Shown here one piece after another: positions 52,607 through 55,140 of a stretch of DNA of 55,140 nucleotides; position 1 is the first letter of the stretch, and every line of letters starts with the position of its first letter. Origin of the DNA: Flavobacteriales bacterium (GTDB lineage Bacteria > Bacteroidota > Bacteroidia > Flavobacteriales > Flavobacteriaceae). The stretch is from the NCBI GenBank assembly GCA_004214185.1, contig SGZG01000005.1, positions 1 through 55,140 of the forward strand, written 5' to 3'. Below the pieces are notes generated by a model. That model was not told the origin of the DNA and did no database searches. It saw only the letters and a program-made list of their open reading frames with translations. A program made the position numbers and the translations under genes.

Positions 52607-53701
52607 TTAATGATCTTCCTCCGCAACAGCAAATCCAAAATACAATGCCGAAAGCATTGTGAAAATATACGCCTGTAATAGTGCTACTAATATTTCAATA
52701 ATTGAAATAAAAAACGCTAAAACAAACGATAAGCTTGAGCCAATCCAGTTCTGAAAAATAAACATTAGCCCAATTAAACTATATAATACAATATGTCCTG
52801 CTTGAATATTGGCATATAGTCTAATAAGTAATGAGAAAGGCTTTATAAAAACCCCTAAAAGCTCAATTGGAGCAAGAACAATTTTGATTAGCACAGGTAC
52901 GCCTGGCATCCAAAAAATATGTCCCCAATAACTTTTATTGGCTGTAAAATTTGTTATTAAAAAAGTTAAAAGAGCTAAAGAAAATGTAACGGCTATGTTT
53001 CCAGTAGCGTTGACACCAAGAGGCGTTAGCCCTAACATGTTTAAAAACCATATAAAAAAGAATATAGTTAGCAAAAAGCTCATGTAATTTTTATATTTTT
53101 TTTCCCCGATATTTGGAATGGCTATTTCGTCTCTGATATATAAAATAATAGGCTCAAAAAACCTTCCTACTCCCTTAGAAATTCCCTTGTTTTTAGAAAA
53201 GGACTTGGCCAAGCCTGAGAACAAGAAAAACATAATAAATGCAACTAAAATTATAGATGTAATATTCTTGGTTATTGAAAAATCTATTGGAGCAAAATTG
53301 ATAATCTTATTGTTTTTGTCATAACTAAACTCTCCTTCTTTGTTTGTTTTAAAGATCTTGCTTTTATCGTAATTTAATCTGTAAAAGTTCCCGCTACTTT
53401 CGACTACAGTTTTTCCGTGCTTTAGCTTAGAAGACATAAAAAAATGAAATCCATTATCATATAATATTACAGGGAGAGGTAATTCCAAATATACTTTTTT
53501 CCCAGTGTCTTCATCAACCCAAGAAGTTAATGAGTAGGAATGGCTGTCTTTTAAATGATGAGAAATGTATTCTTTAATTTCTGTTTTGATATCTCCCTTT
53601 GTATTTTCATTTTTTGAAATATCAGCTGAAGGAGCTCCATGAGTATCAAGCCCAAAAACAAGAGAAAATAAGACAAAAATTGCAAGTTTGATGTTTTTCA
53701 A
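52607..53701 (-). CDS. atpB: ATP synthase a subunit, Bacteroidota type
   Basis: Stator proton-channel subunit. At 364 residues it is much longer than E. coli AtpB (271) because of a signal peptide (1-22) and a periplasmic N-terminal domain (about 25-140), a Bacteroidota trait. Membrane helices follow from about residue 147; the essential arginine is R294 in LLIRLYANIQAGHIV, and the C-terminus has LLQAYIFTMLSALYF. No ATG is available: an in-frame TAA lies just upstream and the start is TTG at 53699-53701. A promoter match lies 37-66 bases upstream of it. Confidence 0.95.
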   Translation of the reverse strand: MKNIKLAIFVLFSLVFGLDTHGAPSADISKNENTKGDIKTEIKEYISHHLKDSHSYSLTSWVDEDTGKKVYLELPLPVILYDNGFHFFMSSKLKHGKTVVESSGNFYRLNYDKSKIFKTNKEGEFSYDKNNKIINFAPIDFSITKNITSIILVAFIMFFLFSGLAKSFSKNKGISKGVGRFFEPIILYIRDEIAIPNIGEKKYKNYMSFLLTIFFFIWFLNMLGLTPLGVNATGNIAVTFSLALLTFLITNFTANKSYWGHIFWMPGVPVLIKIVLAPIELLGVFIKPFSLLIRLYANIQAGHIVLYSLIGLMFIFQNWIGSSLSFVLAFFISIIEILVALLQAYIFTMLSALYFGFAVAEEDH

Positions 53702-53737
53702 TTTAACTCTTTGTTTTTTAGGTTAAAAATATGTGCG

Positions 53738-53767
53738 CAAATGTAAGGTTATTAAGTAAAAAACAAA
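53738..53767 (-). promoter_or_regulatory. Promoter of the atpBEFHAG operon
   Basis: On the minus strand TTTG (53764-53767), an 18-base spacer and TACATTTG (53738-53745) together fit the Bacteroidota consensus TTTG-N(17-23)-TAnnTTTG. It is the best two-part promoter match I found in the window. Transcription would start near 53732, about 30 bases before the atpB TTG, and just downstream of the atpZ/atpI-like stop codon. Confidence 0.6.
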
Positions 53768-53797
53768 AATTAAGAAACAATAAATTTTAAAGATTTT

Positions 53798-53998
53798 TTA
53801 ATTCATTTTTTTTAACTGTTTCAAAAGAATATAAAATGAAATTGCAACTCCAGCTAATGTTAAAGAAACGGTAAAGGTTTTGTCATAACTATACTTTGAG
53901 TCTAAAAATTTGCCAAAGTAAGCAGAGCAAAAAATAGTAACTCCCATTTGAGTTACAAGGCCAATAAAAACAATAAATGGATTACGCTGTTTTTTCAG
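53798..53998 (-). CDS. AtpZ/AtpI-like small membrane protein with non-ATG start
   Basis: A 66-residue protein with two membrane helices: NPFIVFIGLVTQMGVTIFC (6-24) and FTVSLTLAGVAISFYILLK (42-60). They are joined by AYFGKFLDSKYSYDK, the layout of AtpZ/AtpI proteins encoded upstream of atpB, which are thought to aid c-ring assembly or Mg2+ supply. Position, size and the helix–GK-LD–helix pattern support this. No ATG lies before helix 1. CTG at 53996-53998 (KKQRNPF follows) is the best-placed start; the only internal ATG (53945-53947) would remove the helix. It overlaps the bactofilin 3' end by 17 bases. Confidence 0.75.
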   Translation of the reverse strand: MKKQRNPFIVFIGLVTQMGVTIFCSAYFGKFLDSKYSYDKTFTVSLTLAGVAISFYILLKQLKKMN

Positions 53999-54404
53999 AT
54001 TGAATTTTTTCGTTTGAAGAAATAGCCTTCATTTTTTTTGCTCCTTTCATTGAAATACTAGCATCTACATTTGCACCCGATTCAACAGCTAGTTTTCCCG
54101 CAATTACTTCTCCTTCAATTCGTGCTGTTGATTTTAATGATAAAATTCCTGAAACATCAAGATTACCCTTCAGCGAACCAGCTACATCTGAATTTTCGCA
54201 AGATATTTTTCCGTGAACAATTCCTTCTTCTCCAATTACAACTTTTCCTGTTGTAGTGATTGTTCCTTCAACCTTTCCGTCAATTCTGAAATCAGCCTGT
54301 GAAATAATGTTTCCTACAATTCGGGTAGTTTTCTCAATTATATCTATTTTGTTTGTTTCTCTGTTACTTTGCATCTCTTTATTATTTGATAAATTAAAAG
54401 CCAT
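53982..54404 (-). CDS. Bactofilin (polymer-forming cytoskeletal protein)
   Basis: A 140-residue bactofilin. The central beta-helix domain (about 27-118) shows the repeating pattern typical of DUF583 (RIDGKVEGTITTTGKVVIGE then GIVHGKISCENSDVAGSLKG). Short unstructured charged tails flank it. Bactofilins self-assemble without nucleotide and organise envelope processes such as cell shape. It lies 9 bases after the PorW/SprE-like gene and upstream of the ATP synthase genes; the AtpZ/AtpI-like gene begins inside its last codons. Confidence 0.92.
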   Translation of the reverse strand: MAFNLSNNKEMQSNRETNKIDIIEKTTRIVGNIISQADFRIDGKVEGTITTTGKVVIGEEGIVHGKISCENSDVAGSLKGNLDVSGILSLKSTARIEGEVIAGKLAVESGANVDASISMKGAKKMKAISSNEKIQSEKTA

Positions 54405-54413
54405 AATTTTATT

Positions 54414-55140
54414 TTAATCTAAAGTCTTGTAAATCAGCATGTTTTTATACTGGGAAGACAAACTTACAAAATTATTTTTAAGTTGAAACTCTTTAATGTT
54501 TTCCTTTATTTTTAGAGCGTCTTGTGCGGCTAAACTTCTTTCTGAATAATCATGAATTACCAAAAGTTTTCTTTCATAATCATACACGTCAACTGAAACT
54601 CTATGCTGAGGATTAATAATTTGTTTAATTAAACTGACATATTCCTTAATTTGATTTTCAGAAAAATCTGAATTTGACAAAGAAAAGACAAGTTTAAAGT
54701 CCAAATAAGGCTTTAAAGATAAATCAACATCATCAAAATATTTTGCTGAGTTTAGGTCAAATTTAGGTTTGATTGAATTTAAGTCAACTGAGTATTTATT
54801 TTCCAATTCAATCAATGCGCTTAAATAGCTTTTTACGCCCTCCAAACGACCTAATGACTTTGCTTTTAAAATTTCAAATTGAATTTGAATTTCTTCTGAT
54901 TCAATAAGGTCCAATTGACTATCAATTATATTTAAAACTGTTTTAAAGTTTTGCAAATCAAAAGTTTTATTTAAACTATCTAACAATTTATTAGAAGATT
55001 CTATGTCTAGAATTAGAGCGGGATCTTTTGAAAGGATTCTTGCATATCTAGAAAGCGAATCATTCATTATTATATCTTCTTTTATTTTAAGATGTTGTGG
55101 TTCATTGTTGATTTTATATGATTTGTATAAAAGATATTTT
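54414..55140 (-). CDS. C-terminal part of a PorW/SprE-like TPR protein (5'-truncated by window edge)
   Basis: The frame stays open to the right edge of the window, so the ATG at 55065-55067 is internal: the upstream codons read KYLLYKSYKINNE and KIKEDIIMNDSLSRYARILS, a typical TPR-protein phrase. The C-terminal half has a helical segment (FEILKAKSLGRLEGVKSYL) and a compact end domain (RVSVDVYDYERKLLVIHDYS to LIYKTLD). From memory this matches the C-terminus of SprE/PorW, an outer-membrane lipoprotein of the type IX secretion and gliding machinery. That assignment is moderate: the diagnostic N-terminal lipobox and TPRs are outside the window. Confidence 0.6.
   Translation of the reverse strand, partial: KYLLYKSYKINNEPQHLKIKEDIIMNDSLSRYARILSKDPALILDIESSNKLLDSLNKTFDLQNFKTVLNIIDSQLDLIESEEIQIQFEILKAKSLGRLEGVKSYLSALIELENKYSVDLNSIKPKFDLNSAKYFDDVDLSLKPYLDFKLVFSLSNSDFSENQIKEYVSLIKQIINPQHRVSVDVYDYERKLLVIHDYSERSLAAQDALKIKENIKEFQLKNNFVSLSSQYKNMLIYKTLD

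Overview
The window is ordinary, very gene-dense chromosome from an AT-rich member of the Bacteroidota, most likely a marine Flavobacteriaceae. The pointers are: a MoxR–Bat (aerotolerance) operon; TonB-dependent receptors; a Bacteroidota-type AtpB with a long periplasmic N-terminus; an ileS–DksA-like–lspA cluster; A-rich leaders instead of Shine-Dalgarno sites; several copies of the Bacteroidota -7 promoter motif TAnnTTTG; and a PorW/SprE-like fragment at the right edge. I see no rRNA, tRNA, CRISPR array, insertion sequence, phage gene or pseudogene. No stretch longer than about 160 bases lacks a gene. Several convergent pairs overlap or abut.

Layout. 1–2.4 kb: the 3' part of gpsA (its start lies left of the window), pheS and a small conserved hypothetical gene. 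2.4–11.7 kb: a cvpA-family gene, then on the minus strand moxR–DUF58–(519-aa membrane protein)–batA–batB–batC–batD–batE. 11.8–13.8 kb: the overlapping yicC–gmk–nadD cluster. 13.8–15.0 kb: a cytochrome c lipoprotein with a DUF1080 protein. 15.2–20.9 kb (plus): a cystathionine gamma-synthase family enzyme, gdhA, recO and a haem-receptor-like TonB receptor. 21.0–25.4 kb: ileS, a DksA-like gene and lspA. 25.4–31.8 kb: 5-formyltetrahydrofolate cyclo-ligase, a small membrane protein, uvrC, DUF3108, an M23 peptidase and pgi. 32.0–34.7 kb: a second TonB receptor, closed by a clear terminator. 34.7–39.9 kb: recJ, rsmI, tdk, alr, asd. 39.9–44.7 kb (minus): pdxA–DUF177–rpmF–fabH–accB–accC. 44.8–48.8 kb: ribE, an EnvC-like protein, a DUF4292 lipoprotein, a sugar nucleotidyltransferase and dut. 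48.8–54.4 kb (minus): bactofilin, a short AtpZ/AtpI gene, then atpB-E-F-H-A-G. 54.4–55.14 kb: the C-terminal part of a PorW/SprE-like protein.

How the genes work together. The Bat operon encodes an AAA+ ATPase with von Willebrand factor A and TPR membrane partners, presumably one envelope complex. rpmF–fabH–accBC joins ribosomal protein L32 to the start of fatty acid synthesis. The atp genes supply F0 plus delta, alpha and gamma; beta and epsilon (atpD, atpC) are not here. Several genes start with TTG or GTG (atpB, fabH, DUF58, pdxA, the cyclo-ligase, the EnvC-like gene), and the AtpZ/AtpI gene appears to use CTG.

Most notable points: an isoleucyl-tRNA synthetase whose class I HxGH signature reads GIHH; the short AtpZ/AtpI gene overlapping the bactofilin gene; a perfect 11-bp hairpin between atpE and atpF; in-phase A-tracts upstream of fabH; an M23 peptidase with Cys at a usual zinc-binding His; and DksA-like and thymidine kinase proteins with degraded zinc sites. 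I found no convincing undescribed multi-gene system; the least characterised component is the 519-aa protein of the Bat operon.
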